A DNA stretch of 64,000 bases, taken from the NCBI GenBank assembly GCA_007922305.1, contig ML677365.1, forward strand, positions 14,856,759 through 14,920,758, given 5' to 3'. The stretch is from Dermatemys mawii (lineage: Eukaryota > Chordata > Testudines > Dermatemydidae). The translations under genes and the position numbers were made by a program. Positions within the stretch are counted from its first letter, which is position 1. Each line of letters begins with the position of its first letter. A model generated the notes under the pieces. It saw nothing but the letters and a program-made list of their open reading frames with translations, was not told the DNA's origin and ran no database searches. Shown here piece by piece: positions 23,265 to 36,359 of this stretch.

Positions 23265-25890
23265 ACACCTCATTGAATCTTTCAATTGTGTTTTTTAAAA
23301 AAATAACGGTGTCAATAAAAATAACATGTGTACATTATATTTATTTGGCATATTTGTGTTTGTCCTCTTAATCAAATAAATGTAATTTCATGACTACAGT
23401 GTCAGTGGTTCAAACTTGTTTGTAAAAGAACAATGAAAAAAATACCAGAGAGCTCAAATGTTTTTACAAATGACCCTGAGTTAATTAGAAAAGTCTGCAC
23501 CCTGGCCAGTTCCCCTTCTCACATGTCTGCTCTCATTAAATCAAAAAATTCTCATTTCAAAGTTAACAAACACCATGGTTAACAAAACTGTTAAAATGGG
23601 ATCAAGTGGGCACATTCCTACGTTTATATATGATGTCATGTTAAGCAGCCCACAGCTGAACTTGCAAGAAGTATGAATGATTTTTCAATATATTAAGTAT
23701 CTGATCTAATGCTAATTTTCTCTCTATAGGCTAACTGTGCTGGGAACAGGTGGCCCTGCTTTCAATTACAGAGGGCTAACATGCCAGTGTGAGGCCTGGA
23801 TTAGTTCACCTTCTCACAGGGAATTTGCTTCGGTTGGGAATGGATTTATTACGGCTTCACACATGGAACGGAGCTCATGTCAACTGAGGGCAGTGACACA
23901 TCATATGATTCAAATTAACCTGCTGTGGACTGTTCTACAGGGTTGAGATTGTGTATTAAAATGACAACATTTTTAAAACAGTTTGAAAGAAACCAGGATG
24001 GCCGAAGTGCAATGGTTCCAATTTGTTCTAACTAATCTATCACCTGCTAGAGATACTATTCTAGTGGGTTTCTGGTAGCTGCTATTTACCAGGTTTCTCC
24101 AAATCACTGACCTTGCTAGTAAGTACAATTGTTGCTTTTGGAGGTAGAATTTTTTTTTTTTTTTTTTGAAGTGAGGCTTGAGTTTTTGTTTTTTTAAATG
24201 TATAACTAGAGGCACAGTATTCACCACAACATATAACCAATGGAAGGGAAAGACAAATAGACCGGCAAACTCAAAAGAAAAATCTTGAACTCTGTTTTAT
24301 CACTCAGCAGAGGGACTACATCATATTTCTTAATTTGACTGGATAAAATGTTCTACAGAAAATTATTCCAAATGGCAAAAAATCAAAAAGCTTAATAATT
24401 TCATACTTAAACTATCATTTTTCCAAGAAAATTTTAGGGGAAGAGGATTTTGGCATAGAAAAATTTGTGTTTTGCTTACAATTGTACTTTTAAGACAAAT
24501 TATAAGAAGTAATATTTAATACATTTTTGAAATCTTTTGTAATATATTATACACAGCAAAAATATATGGGATTTTTGTTCTAAAGTAAGAATTAAAGAGT
24601 AGGGATAGCAAGTAATTTAGTAATAAAACAACATGGTCATCTTTATTCTTTCTCTAAGAAGATAATTGGCCAGAAATAATCATCAGTTCAGCTGTATCTA
24701 ATGTAATCCTACATGTGAAGAATTAAATATAAAAGTCCAGTATTAGATTTACTATAACGAAGGTTGTGCATGTTGAACTAGCAGGAACTAAAAAAACATT
24801 GTAGATAATTAGTTACTGTAAAAAAGGAAAGAACAGTTCTTTAATTTGTTTTTTGGGGGTAAAGTTGAGATCTGTTCCCACTGGCTCAGTGATATATGCT
24901 TATTTCTCCTAGGATCCTATTACCTAAAATCTGGAAGAAATATCATTTTTTGTTAGTTGCCAAAAATGTACAAAATAATCCACTCATGTGGCAAGAAGTG
25001 TATTAATGTATCCTGTTATTCCCATTTAATTGGTGGTTTCCAAGTCTAGCTACTAGCTGTAGTTTTTTTTAATCTCTAAATTAATATAGAGTGACAACCT
25101 GACTTCCTGCATGGTGAAAAAATATTTTTTTTCTATGGAACAACATCTACTTATCTACTTTAGCTGACAAACTGTTTACAATAACTAAAGTTTCATCTAG
25201 AGACAGCAAATTCTGGGAACTATTTACAGACTATTTTCTAACTGCTACACTGCATCATAAGTTATATACGTGTTTGGATCAGTAGAGCTGATGTTTCAAA
25301 CTCTCCTTTCCAAAAATATTTTTCTTAGAGAAAATGTTTTACTTACTAAAAAATATTGAACCTACAAGTATATTCAGTTGTCATTATAATAGTTATATTC
25401 AGGTTTCTGATTGTATTTGCATAACTTTGACAAATGTGCTGAAAAGCAGATCAGCTGTCTTCAATGGCTATCTATTGTACTTGTCTCTGCATCAATTTAT
25501 TGTAAGATAAATACATAAATGAACATAAAGAAGTCCTTAGAAAATATTTATAGTAGTAATACAGTAAAATAATGATTATTATAGTATTTGATAAATGTTC
25601 ATAATAAATCACTAAGTCATTGATGGAATGGTGCAATATATGCACTAGTACTTCTGACTGAATTTTTAGCAGAGTATTTTTTCAATTCATTAATTATATA
25701 TTGGTTTCCTCTGCTGCCACCAATATCATGTATTCCTAGGTAGCCTTGCTGAGGCCCTCTGAAGATGACTGTTGAGGTTCTTGCCCTTGCCAGACAATCA
25801 CAGACTAACTGTGTCTGGCCACCTGATTGCTTACCATAGGACCACTAAGGAGTCATTCTTCTCTCTCATGGTGGGTTCAGCTACTTCAGA
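23265..25890. other. AT-rich intronic stretch with no supported gene
   Basis: Contains an 18-base T run (24150-24167) and other homopolymers. I see no exon or clear transposon. Open frames are shorter than 85 codons and low in complexity. Confidence 0.55.
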
Positions 25891-25894
25891 TGCC

Positions 25895-26045
25895 CAACCA
25901 GCACAGGTGCCGAAACTTGGGAGACATGGCGTGCTCCCCCACCTCCTGGCTTGAAGTGGTTTCCATTATATTCGGGATCTACAGTTTGGTTAAATGGCTC
26001 TTAGCACCCCCACTACAAAAATTGTTCCAACACCCCTGCCAACCA
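25895..26045. repeat. Dispersed repeat with ggcttgaagtggtttccatt motif
   Basis: The blocks gccgaaacttgggagac, cctggcttgaagtggtttcc and ggctcttagcacccccacta, ending ttgttccaacacccctgcc, resemble an unclassified repeat common in turtle genomes. A related end (ccaaaaatgttccagtgcca) occurs at 26871-26890. Confidence 0.55.
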
Positions 26046-26579
26046 TGTGTTGGAATAAGTCTTGACTAGGAGGTTTTTAATTGTATTGTTGATGTTAGCA
26101 TATTGTTGAATTAAACCACTGCATCTTTTCTTTTCACTAGGTCTAAAACAGCACTTATTGCATGTGGATGTATATAAATATGATCTTTATTTTAAAGAAA
26201 TCTAGTCAAAGTTCTAACATCGTGGGATGGTACTTAGATATGATTAAATTATTTGACCAAGCTCTCAGTTGTAATAGGTTATAAAACCCTGTACTGGAAG
26301 GCAGGGAACCACCCTGAGCCAAAATTCTATGTTAAGATTCAGGATAACTACAGCTGAGACATGCTTGAAATGGGTCCAGCTGAAACCAGCCAGGTGATAA
26401 AAATGTAGCTATGTGTCTTGGGCCAAGAGAGGTCCTGGAGGGAAATAGCCAAGATCTAGAAGGAAACATGTAGAGGTTTATATTGCATTATTGTTTTGGA
26501 GTTGCCTATAAAAGCAAAGTCAAGAAAGGAGTGAATTTGAACACTGACTCAGGATCTGGCTATACTGTTGAGGATAGAG

Positions 26580-26900
26580 CAAAAAAGACTCATCCTATTC
26601 ACATCCATAGGGGAGGGAACTCAGAGGTTTTGCACGGAGTTTTGCTCTGCACCCAGCTGTTGGCTCCATGCCCAGCCCTGTGCCTGCCCCTGTCCCAGCT
26701 TCTAGCCTCATGCCCAAGGCTCTGCACCCAGCCCCAGCCTGTGTGTGCAAGAGGGCCCCTTGCCCTGTCCGCGTCCTCCCATCCCAGAGCCATGGCCCTG
26801 CTACTGATGGCAGCTCTTCAGGGCAGCGAGGGACATGGACAGAGGTAAGAGGGGTTGCATACTCCCACTCCAAAAATGTTCCAGTGCCACTGTTCACACC
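26580..26900. repeat. GC-rich repeat-derived block
   Basis: The block has low-complexity Pro/Cys/Ala-type open frames on both strands (100, 121 and 89 codons), built on gctctgcacccagcc-like units. It ends like the 25895-26045 repeat. I read it as repeat DNA, not a gene. Confidence 0.5.
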
Positions 26901-27094
26901 ATTATTTTTGGTGATAAGAGATTTATTGTCTACTTAGCACACTGGGGAATCACTTAAATGACAAGAAAGTGAAACCCAGCAGTAGATACTGCCCGGGTTT
27001 GCTTAGCAGCAATCTAAATTCCATTCGTAAAGAAAGTCTGTAATTTGGTGTCCTACCCCTGACAGACAGAATATCTCAGGCCATCTTAGTATTA

Positions 27095-27395
27095 CAGTAG
27101 ACTCTTTATTATCCAGGCTCATAGGGAAAAAATTAATCCTGGTTAATAAAATCCCGGATAATCATCATCCATAGGAAATATGGGGGAGAGGGGTTGGTTC
27201 ACCAGCCACCCTGCGCGGGGGTGAGCGGGTATTGGTTCACTGGCTGCCCTGTGCCTGGTGGGGTGTTTTTTTTTTTGGTGCTTGGGGCAGTAACAAAGCC
27301 AGAGTCGGCCGTGCGACTTACGCATATTATTTCTTTGACATCCTGGTTAATCCACATCCTGGTTAACCCAATCCTGGATAATTGAGAGTCTACTG
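27095..27395. mobile_element. Tc1/mariner-like non-autonomous element
   Basis: The ends cagtagactctttattatcc and ggataattgagagtctactg are inverted repeats matching at 21 of 23 positions, and each is flanked by TA (27093-27094, 27396-27397). The 301-bp body has a repeated ggttaatccacatcctgg motif near the right end. A GC-rich piece in the middle (about 27250-27310) resembles part of the cagggcc hAT-like family. Confidence 0.85.
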
Positions 27396-27496
27396 TATTT
27401 GCATTAAACTGGGCTTCACGGTTAGCTAATTTGGTAAAAAGTCTGGCCATTGTCAGGTGACCATCTGTAAGAACGCCTTGGTGCAAAAACTGTGGA

Positions 27497-27781
27497 TGTT
27501 GTGAAGGCTAGGAATATAACAGGGTTTAAAAGAGAACTAGCTAAATTAATGGAGGTTAAGTTCATTAATGGCTATTAGCCAGACTGAGTAAGGAATGGGG
27601 TCCCTAGGCTCTGTTTGTCAGAGGGGGGTGATGGATGGCAGGAGAGAGATCACTTGATCATTACTTGTTAGGTTCACTCAATTCGGGGCACCTGGCATTG
27701 GCCACTGTTGGTAGACAGGATATTGGGCTGGATGGGCCTTTGGTCTGACCCAGTATGGCTGTTCACATGTTCTTATGTTCA
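27497..27781 (+). mobile_element. CR1 LINE 3' end
   Basis: ggatgttgtgaaggctagga through ggatattgggctggatgggc, then tggtctgacccagtatggct and gttcttatgttc, matches the 3' end of a CR1 subfamily. Related ends are at 38060-38352 and 45300-45602. Confidence 0.85.
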
Positions 27782-27784
27782 CTG

Positions 27785-28400
27785 AGCCCCTCCATGCTCA
27801 GAACCCTTCCCACCCGAGCTTCATCTCTGCAAACCCAGACACCACTGCCTCCCATCTCTGACACCCAACCAACTTCACCTGGATCTCCAGCAGAGTCCCA
27901 TTGCTCCTATACCCAGAACTTTCTTCCCCCATGAGCTATTGCGCATCCAAGATCTCCCACTGAGCCACCTGCTCCCAGATTGCTCCAAACCTGGATTCTC
28001 TCACACTAAACCCCTCCACACTTGGATCCTGCTGGCCTGAACTTTCTCACCTATACCTGTTGCAGAGGGGGAGAGCCCTGGGGTGTTTCAGGGCAGGCAC
28101 AGCCCTTGCTCTGTGTCAGGTTCAAGTGCAGCCTCACTGCTGAGTCCCTGTACCAGAGGAGCTGGGGAATTCAGGATGATCTCCCACTTCAATGCAGTCA
28201 GTGGCCTGTGCTCCCCACTGCCATGCTGGAGCCCCATTTATTTACTGACAAATACAATTTGCAGAATTTTAAAATATTGTGCACATCATTTTTATTTTTT
28301 TGGCACAGAATTTTAAATTTTGCAGATATAAATTTTGTATCCACGCAGGGCTCTAAACAATTCCTTCCTGGGGTCCAATTTATTGAGTCCCCAGGTGTAT
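27785..28400. repeat. Unclassified pyrimidine-rich repeat
   Basis: The first part repeats cc-rich units such as gagcccctccatgctcag and aaacccctccacacttggat. The second part has cagaattttaaaatattgtg followed by a near copy, cacagaattttaaattttgc. The overall pattern resembles an unclassified turtle repeat. The 126-codon frame here is not a recognised protein. Confidence 0.5.
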
Positions 28401-28513
28401 GATGGTCCTCTAGGCCTCCACCCCCAGTTCAGCGTTTCTCTCTCCCAGTAATCACAGATTGCACACACAGATTACATTAGAAAATTCATTTTTATCAGAA
28501 GTGCACCACTTAC

Positions 28514-28651
28514 CTGGCCCATTGAGGAAGTCTTTAATTTGCAGTGTGATGAAAGGAGGTGGAATGCCACTTTTAGCATCTATCTCTCCTGCTACTGTCT
28601 GTAGCCAAACCTTGCAGTAATCAAGAGCTTCTGGAAGTGTCTTTCCAGGAT
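28514..28651 (-). CDS. VPS13B: VPS13B internal coding exon (second of three)
   Basis: This 138-bp exon follows the 48190-48892 exon across a 19.5-kb intron. The acceptor is cacctgcag before 28651 and the donor is gtaagt after 28514. Its first two bases complete the split codon G|AT (Asp). It then reads 45 codons, including PGKTLPEALDYCKVWLQTV, GEIDAKSGIPP and FITLQIKDFLNGP, which match vertebrate VPS13B closely. It ends with one base of the next split codon, so both ends are phase 1. Skipping it would keep the frame. The segment lies in the central part of the lipid-transfer rod. Its strong conservation contrasts with the more variable exon that follows. The joined frame to the flanking exons has no stop, which supports the boundaries. 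Confidence 0.96.
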
Positions 28652-28679
28652 CTGCAGGTGATAAGATGATCATATTTAT

Positions 28680-30950
28680 TAATGATATTTAAGTAGTGTG
28701 ATAAAAGAGAGTAGGGGAAGCAAAACAAAACAAGGTTAAGCATATACACATTACTATAGCATTTATATACTACTTTATATGCAGTATTTTATATGCAGTG
28801 TTTGTAGTTATATACACAGAGCCAGTATATCTGCATGTACATTAGTGTGTACATATGTATATATGACAGTACATTACAATAATTATATTTAATTTGTAAT
28901 GTGTGAAAGAAAAGCCAAATACTATATTAGTAAATATAAAAAGACATTGACATGGCTGTTCCTAGTATCTGTTCAGTTTAGCTTAAGTGGTAGGAACATT
29001 TTACTTATTTTTCCTAAAATGCATGTATGAACTAAAAGTTGCTATTAGTGAAATGAAACCTTTACTAATTACTACTTCTAGATTTTCTTTGCATCATAGT
29101 GTAAACAAACAACAGAAAGCACAAAATATACAGAAGTCTAAAAGATCAGTTGCTCAAGCATGCAATGTAGTTAGAGTTTCACTGACATTGCAGTCACTTT
29201 TTACTGTTAGGCTTTTGAAGTTTCCTGCTGCAGGTATCCTCCTATTCCTTTTGTTCATCCTTAATATTCACAAGTATGAATAAAAGGTCAAATTAACTTT
29301 TGCTCAGTGTTGTGTATTTCTTCACTTTCTGGCTCCCATAGATGACAAAAACATCACCAGATTATTTTTAATCTTTGGCAACCTCCAGCATTTTTTGTAA
29401 TAACTCTGTTAAAAAGTAACTGCTGAATTTTGGCATTTCATGATTTTTAACACAATGTCTAAATAGTCAATGTTTTTCTTTAGTTCCAAGACTGTTTCTC
29501 TCTCTGATTTTACAATCACAGAATGCCCTGCTGGACTTCGTCCCTTTCTGTTTTGTAATTTATTTTTTTTTGCCATCGAGTTCCTCTCATTTTTAGTTAA
29601 TTTGAAAAGTGTTACTATAGTTTTATTTATCTTGGGGTTTACTGATGGGATTCCTTTCAAGATCAGCATTTACATACACACCATTATAGTCAACATATGG
29701 TAATACAGTATCACAGTCATATGTGACCTGGGTATATAAAGTCAGCCTTGGAATTTGTATTACTTGACCTTATCATGTGATTCATATAAAACTTGGCACA
29801 TATGAACCGTATGTGATTTCAAAAGAACAGACGGAAACCAATTGATCGTGACTTAAGATCTATATGGAAAAGATCAAAAGTTAGCACATTCTTCTGCTTT
29901 TATTTGATCAATTTTCAGGCAAGCAATGACTTTAGAGCAGTGTATGTACTGTGTGGTATTTACATTACAGACAAAATACGTTTTTCCTTTACTTTCTTCC
30001 CACTATTCATTTATAAAGTCTCTTCTCTACAGTTATTTTAAGAGCTCTTCATTCCTGATCACTGCATACAGTGATCATTTGGATTTCTGCATTTTCCATG
30101 CTTATTATACTTTCTCTTTAAGTTTGCTGACAGTACGGTATGGTGTATTCTTTCATATATATTAGCTCTTCAGTGCAAGAGTGTGTCTTTCTCTGTGTCT
30201 AAACAGTGCCTAGCCTACTACAAATAATATGCAAATGTGCAAATAATAAATAACAGATTTTTTTTATTACTATCTAGGTTTGTATGTCACAGTTTATGCT
30301 ACATTCTTATATTCTCATTTCCTTATTCTAAACGCACAGCTTTAGAACAACTCACAACAATATGGTTTCTGCAGAAACTACTGTTACTTCCAAATACTCT
30401 TCTTGTTCTAAACATTGTCATTCTTATTTTGGTTCCATACCACAATGTCTTATTTTTTGTACTAACTGTTCATCACACTGTTACTAACATCATACAAATG
30501 TCAGTTATCACATAATGAAAGCCTTGTAAAGATTACAATATATAATGCAAAGAATGTCATTGATCTGTATAAACTGACAGGTAGGTAAATTGCTAGAATA
30601 AATGAGCAAATTTTGTCCACCTTTTCTGTTGCTTAATAGTTATATACATTTTCTATGATCCATCTAAAGAAGTATTTTTACTGTAAAATGACTAACTTTT
30701 TAAATATGAAGATATACAACAAAATACATGAAAAGTGTTAACATATGGGAAAGCTCTTTGATTCCATACTAGATATGCAAATACAGCTCAAGGTGCTTGA
30801 AACTGCAGGGCACTATTTTTAATTTGTCCGATAGCATAAAAGGTCCAAATGATGCCAAACCTGGATCATTAATGAAGTTCTTAAGTTATTATAAGAAAAC
30901 TATGACTGAAAGATTGCAAAGTTAAGATTGCGTGGTAACATAACTGAGGT
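28680..30950. other. AT-rich intronic stretch with no supported gene
   Basis: This stretch lies just upstream of the 28514-28651 exon in transcript sense. It has chance open frames up to 98 codons, mostly hydrophobic from T-rich DNA. No transposon is evident. Confidence 0.55.
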
Positions 30951-30954
30951 ATTC

Positions 30955-31430
30955 AGATGCTAATTTTGAGTAACTGGAGTGAGCAACAAAAATTACCAGA
31001 TGGCTGGAAAGATTAATTTATGAGGAAAAGTAAAAGGAGTAAAATATTAGTTGCTTGACTTGGGTACAACATAAGGAGGAAAACAGTGTACAAATATTTG
31101 TAAGGTTAAATACCAAGGAAGGAATAAATCATTCAACATGCCACAGAGGGTATAAATTATTACAGAAATAATGGAATGAAATTTAGAAAAGAGAAAACTT
31201 GGGCTGAATATTAAAGAACTTCCTGATGGTGAGGTCTATTAGAATATGGAGTAATCTCTTCAGGGATCTGGTGGAAACACTATAGTTTAGAATGTTTAAA
31301 AATAGAATGAAGAAAACAATATAAAATGTACAATAGGGAACAGTTATGCCTTGGCAGGGAATGAAGCTAGATGAAGTACTATAATAGATCATTGCCACCT
31401 CCATTTCCTATGATTCCCTCAAAAATCAGC
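30955..31430 (+). mobile_element. Old CR1-like LINE 3' fragment
   Basis: aaagattaatttatgaggaa, attagaatatggagtaatct, cttggcagggaatgaagcta and cacctccatttcctatgatt follow the order of a CR1 3' region at high divergence. Confidence 0.6.
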
Positions 31431-31732
31431 ACTTGGATTTGTAGTTATTTGTTTTAATAAAAGCCTTTGGAAGTCAGAGGGATGAAGATGTGAGTAAAAA
31501 GGAGAGGGCAGGATGACAACGGAGGAACCAGCTGGGGCAGGGAGGAGGGGGAAAGCAGAAGGACTGAAGAGTAGACAGGAGAAGATGAAACACACAAAGA
31601 GGGAAAAGAGAGAAGAGAGTCAGAAACGTTATCTACGACATGATGTGATAGATTAGTCTGTGGCATCAAAGACAAAAAGCATATGAATAACTATTATGTA
31701 TTGACAGCCTAAATGGTAATTTTGAGACACAA

Positions 31733-32161
31733 AGGCTTGGTCTACACTAGGGGGAGGAGTCGACCTAAGATACACAACTTCAGCAACGTGAATAACTTCA
31801 CCTACGTGAATAACGTAGCTGAAGGCGGTGCATCTTAGGCCAACTCTGAGACACATAGGCTTTGTCTACACTAGGGGGAGGGGGTTGTCCTAAGATACAC
31901 AACTTCAGCTACGTGAGTAACTTCAGCTACGTGAATAAAGTAATTGAAGTTGGTGCATCTTAGGCCAACATACCTGCCATCCTCATGGCAGCAGCAGGCT
32001 CTCCCGTCAACTCCAGCTTGCGCCTTTTGGCGAGCTGGAGTTCCAGAGTTGATGGGAGTGCCTTTGGCGATCGATCTATTGCATCTTGGCAAGACACGAT
32101 AAATCAATCGCCAGTAGATCGATCACTACCCACCGATCCGGCAGGTAGTGTAAACATACTG
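31733..32161. mobile_element. hAT-like element with a tandem duplication of its left end
   Basis: The left end ggcttggtctacactagggg occurs twice, at about 31734 and 31858, offset by 124 bp. The duplicated part includes ctaagatacacaacttcagc and the flank gagacaca. The right end agtgtaaacatactg is the inverted partner of gtctacact. No coding sequence. Confidence 0.75.
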
Positions 32162-32274
32162 TGAGAATTAGAGGCTTTGTCAACTGAAAACGAATGGATT
32201 ACATCTCTGCCAGAAGCCACCTCTTATAGAAAAAATCTGATATAGGATTCACCATAATGAAAGTGAAACAAAGA

Positions 32275-32570
32275 TACACAGGAATTGCCATGCTAGAGCA
32301 GACCCAGTACGCAGATAGTCCAGGATCCGGTCTGATGGGGGTCATTACAGATACATCAGAGGAAGGTGCAAGAAACCCTGAAGTAGATAAATATGCTTCT
32401 CCTGTACCCAATGAAAAACTCATCCTGATCCTTAATAGTTAGAAATTGGCTTAAACTCTGATACATGAGGTTTTATATCCTTTCCAAAACTCTTATTTTA
32501 GAATTAACTAATTATAGATAACATTAGTGTTATCTATAAATCCAAACCCTCTTTGAATCTCGCTAAATTC
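32275..32570 (-). mobile_element. CR1-like LINE 3' fragment (antisense)
   Basis: acaggaattgccatgctaga, gcagacccagtacgcagata and ctcatcctgatccttaatag match the antisense 3' region of CR1-type repeats in which a tRNA-like or gene origin is not expected. It is diverged and incomplete. Confidence 0.55.
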
Positions 32571-32739
32571 TTGGCAATGATACCATGTGCCATCTACTAC
32601 GCTGCTGTGCTTTTTTCACTTTTGAATTTTTAGACTTTTGATTTCACAGCATGTTCCCCTCAATTCTTGTGTTATGAGACAAGTAAAAAACAGGAGCTGC
32701 TGATTAGAGGTGGACAGGAAAGGGTAATTCTATTCTGTG

Positions 32740-33080
32740 GCGGATTTAACTGTTTCTAAAACTGGTTTCATTTTGGGACAAAACCTAAATATTTAAAATT
32801 CTTTGTGAAAGGGAAAGGAATCCGGACTCTCAAGCCTGAACTGCCCAGGAGCCCTAAGCCTTGGAGTTTGGCAGCTGGGACTCTCAGGACCTCCAGGCTC
32901 ACCATCAGCTTGCTTGGCAGGCTGCCAAGAAACCAAGTATGCAAGCTTACAGGAAATCAGGCAGATTATTGTTGTAACTTTGGTGAAATCGAACCTTCTC
33001 CACAAAACATTGTGATTTTGATAAATCCACAAATTCCCATGGAAAAAATATTTTGTCAGAATTTCTCCAGCTAGCTCTAC
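32740..33080. repeat. Dispersed repeat with ttttgtcagaatttctccag end
   Basis: The stretch from actggtttcattttgggac to ttgtcagaatttctccagct shares its T-rich motifs and cagctct end with 40020-40200 and 41100-41255. The 89-codon frame is not a gene. Confidence 0.4.
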
Positions 33081-33189
33081 TCCTGGTTTATCTTCTCGAT
33101 AAAATTCATCATTTTGTATTTTTTATTGTATCACTTCTTATTCATGTCCTTTCTAAAGGGAATTGTCCCAATCTTTTCAGTCTCTCTCA

Positions 33190-34235
33190 GGCTAACTGAT
33201 AGATCTCAATCTTTAACTGTAAATGAGGAATCACCACTGAGTGGGTCTGTTTCATGGTCCTACATGGGTCAGTTCTTGGCCCTATTTAACATCTTTGTCA
33301 ATGACCTGAAAGAAAACATAAAATCATCACTGACAAAGTTTGCACATGACACAAAAATTGGGGGAGTGGTAAATAATAAAAAGGACAGATTACTAATGCA
33401 GAGTGATTTAGGTTGCTTGCAGCCAGTTTACCAAGCAAACATGCATTTTATTACAGCTATATGTAAATGTATACATCTGTGAACAAAGAAAGTAAACCAT
33501 ACTGACAGGATGGGAGACACTATCCTGGGAAGTAGTGTTTCTGAAAAAAAAAAATCTGAGGGTTGTGGTGGATAAACAGCTGAACATGAGCTCTCAATGT
33601 GATGTTGTGGCCAAATGTGCTAGTGGAATTCTGGGATGCATAAACAGGGGAATCTTGTGTGGGAGCAGAAAGGTTATTTTAGTTCTGTATTTGACACTGC
33701 TGCAACCACTGCCAGAATATTTTGTCCAGTTCTGGTGTCCACAATGAAGAAGGATGTAGACAAATTAGAGAGGTTTCAGAGAAGAGCCACAAGAATGATT
33801 AAAGGATTAGAAAACATGCCTTACAATGACAGACTCAAGGAATTTTATTTAATTTACCAAAGAAAAGGTGCATGGGTAACTTGACTACAGTCTATAAAAC
33901 TACATACACTGGAAACAAATTTCATAATAGGCTCTTCAACCTAGTGGAGAAAGATGTATAACACAATCCAATGGTTGGAAGCTGAAGCTAAACAAATTCA
34001 GACTGGAAATAAGGTGTACATTTTTAACAGTAAGAATAATTAACCATTTGACCAATTTATTGAGAGTCATGGTGGATTTGCCATCACTGATAATTTTTAA
34101 ATCAAGATGGGGTGTTTTTCTAAAAGATATGCTATAGATATTATTTTGTGGAAGTTCTATGGCATGTGCTACACAGTAAGTCAGACTAAATGACCACAAT
34201 GGTCTGTTCTGGCCCTAAACCCAATGAATCCAGGA
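33190..34235 (+). mobile_element. CR1 LINE fragment
   Basis: Remnants of the reverse transcriptase C-terminal region read NIFVNDLKENIKSSLTKFAH near 33285, CDVVAKCASGILGCINRGIL near 33600, and KKDVDKLERFQRRATRMIKG near 33745. Stops and frameshifts separate them. The 3' part (ccacaatggtctgttctggc) reaches about 34235. Confidence 0.85.
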
Positions 34236-34239
34236 ATGT

Positions 34240-36350
34240 GAGAGTTGTCCATGCCCCTAATCATTCTCATTGTTTATTTCTGAGCTTTGCCACTACACTT
34301 CAAAAAAGGATGTTGCAGCAATAGAGATGTTGCCGCATAGTTAGTGGTTAGTTAATTTCACATGTAGGTTCTCATACACTTGCCCAATGTGGCAAGCTGC
34401 TTTGCTTGTAAATGTTTCACTGTCTCCCTCTTCTCTATTATATCAAACAAACTACTGTCTTCACTTTCAAGGTCCTACACAACCTGTCCCCACCCAACTC
34501 CAGTCAGTATTGAAAGGTCGCCCTCACTTCTGATAAGTCAATGATGTCAGGTGCCATCTTATTAAATTTTCAGACAAGCAACTCTGTGCTTTCTCTCATG
34601 CTGTCTCAGTTCCCCATAAACATCTGCAAAACTACCTTATAATGCTCCTTAGACCTCCTTGCCATGATGCCTACAAAAAACTTGACAATGGTTTGGGCTG
34701 CTGGTGATTGCTTTTTTTATTCTGGGTTTATAAAGCACATAGCATAATAGGGTCCTCGAGGGGACTTCTATAGTAATACAAAATAAACAATAAAAATAAA
34801 AATGGTTTTCATTGCAATTTAAAGAACAGAAATATGGAAACATTTATAGCAACTTTAACATCCATTAAATACTTTTTGATAGGAAGTTCACAGAATTTTT
34901 GAAAAACTAAGGAATGCAGATTCCTATGGGAAACTTAAATTCGTGCTGTTCCAGGTAGTCCAATTTGTGCTTCCGTATATCCCTAGATGTGGCTGTGCTG
35001 GAAAGTAAATTTACTCCAAGGGGAACAGGTGGCACTGCAACGGATTTCATCAACGATTCTGCTAGGGCATGGAACTTTAAAATCTTATTTGTATATTGCA
35101 GGAGTCCACCAGCAGTAGTTGCCTAAGCTGGCCTCAGCCCTACCCCATTTTCTTGTCTCCTCCCCCCAAACCAGGGAAGAGCCTCTGTGTCCACTCTTAG
35201 TGGACCATCATGCCACCAGAAGCTTGGACTGAAAAAAAAATGCAGTCACTATGATCAAGATTGGTCTTCAGGTGGCCTTATAATGGCTGTTTTTGAAATA
35301 GTTCTTTGGAAGAAGTTAGAGACATTCTGTGCATAACAAATATTTCTTGGGAAACTTCTTTATTTTACAAATTACCAGGCTGCACATTCATCTCTCTAAA
35401 AACAAAAGAGAAACACACAAACACAAAAAGAAAATATATTTTTCAAAACTGTCCTGGGAATCATGCTTAAGAAATGAGGCTACTAAGTCTGGACTGCATT
35501 ACCCGAAACAAAACAAATATGGATTTAAAAATATTTATAAGCATATCTAATAATAATATGTTAAAAACTACTGCAGACATTTCTACTTAAATGGGGTTGG
35601 CCAATAAGCAGTTGTGAGAAATAAAGGCGCTTGAAAAAGATGTTACTTTTGTTAGATTTTGTTCCAAGCAGGGTGAGCATGGAATGAAAACATTACTTTC
35701 TTTTTACATTTAAAATAGGAACCTGCTCACAGGTCAGTTCACAGAGCAGCCATCCCCTTTAACAGGAGGTATTAAGCAGTCAGTATTATTTATTGGGATA
35801 CTTATTTTGATATGAAACTCCTATCCCTGGCTCTCAAAACCATCACAATAATTAAGATTTACAATTACAAAAATAAAACTCGGTCAAAGCACAAATGTAT
35901 ATTGGAACATCCATACAACCACAATTCCACTTGCGCACAGTTATGACACTGTAACTAGCATCTCCTCCCCCACTAGCTGGGTTGCAGGGGTGTGTGATTT
36001 TAGAGAGAGGCTTGGAGGAATGGGAAGTGTCCTTTTGGGGAGTTGCTAGCTCTAGGAGATGCAGGCACTGCTGTGGGTGGGCTCTAGCTACATTAACATA
36101 TGTTGGATATATTTCATTATGTTGTCTCACCTCATTCCTTTGGATACCCATGATGCTACAAAAATCAGTAGTAACCCTTTCAGACAAACAAGGACATACT
36201 GTTTCCCTAGTTGTTTTTCTTTAGCATCAAAGAGGTTTATAAATAAAAACAAGAAAGAAAAACATACATCCTGCTGAAGAAGATTTTGCAGCGAATATCA
36301 GACATGCTGACACTAAATTTCACTCACTTTTCCCTGTCCATACACGTTGC
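34240..36350. other. Intronic stretch with no supported gene
   Basis: The section 34400-34620 (cactttcaaggtcctacaca, cctgtccccacccaa) vaguely resembles an L2-type LINE 3' region but is too diverged to call. I see nothing firm in the rest. Confidence 0.4.
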
Positions 36351-36359
36351 TTACTTTCT

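Larger units (their letters stand above)
7387..28513 (-). other. VPS13B: VPS13B intron between the second and third visible exons
   Basis: The intron is bounded by gtaagt at 28513 and cag at 7387. It is 21.1 kb long. The exon phases (G|CT) are compatible and the resulting Asn-Gly-Pro-Ala-Asp junction matches the family, so direct joining is supported. The intron holds the solo LTR, several CR1 copies and a mariner-like element. Confidence 0.9.

Noticed and set aside
34400..34620. Possible L2-type LINE fragment
   Set aside because: Only a few short phrases fit (tttcaaggtcctacacaa); divergence is too high to call by eye.
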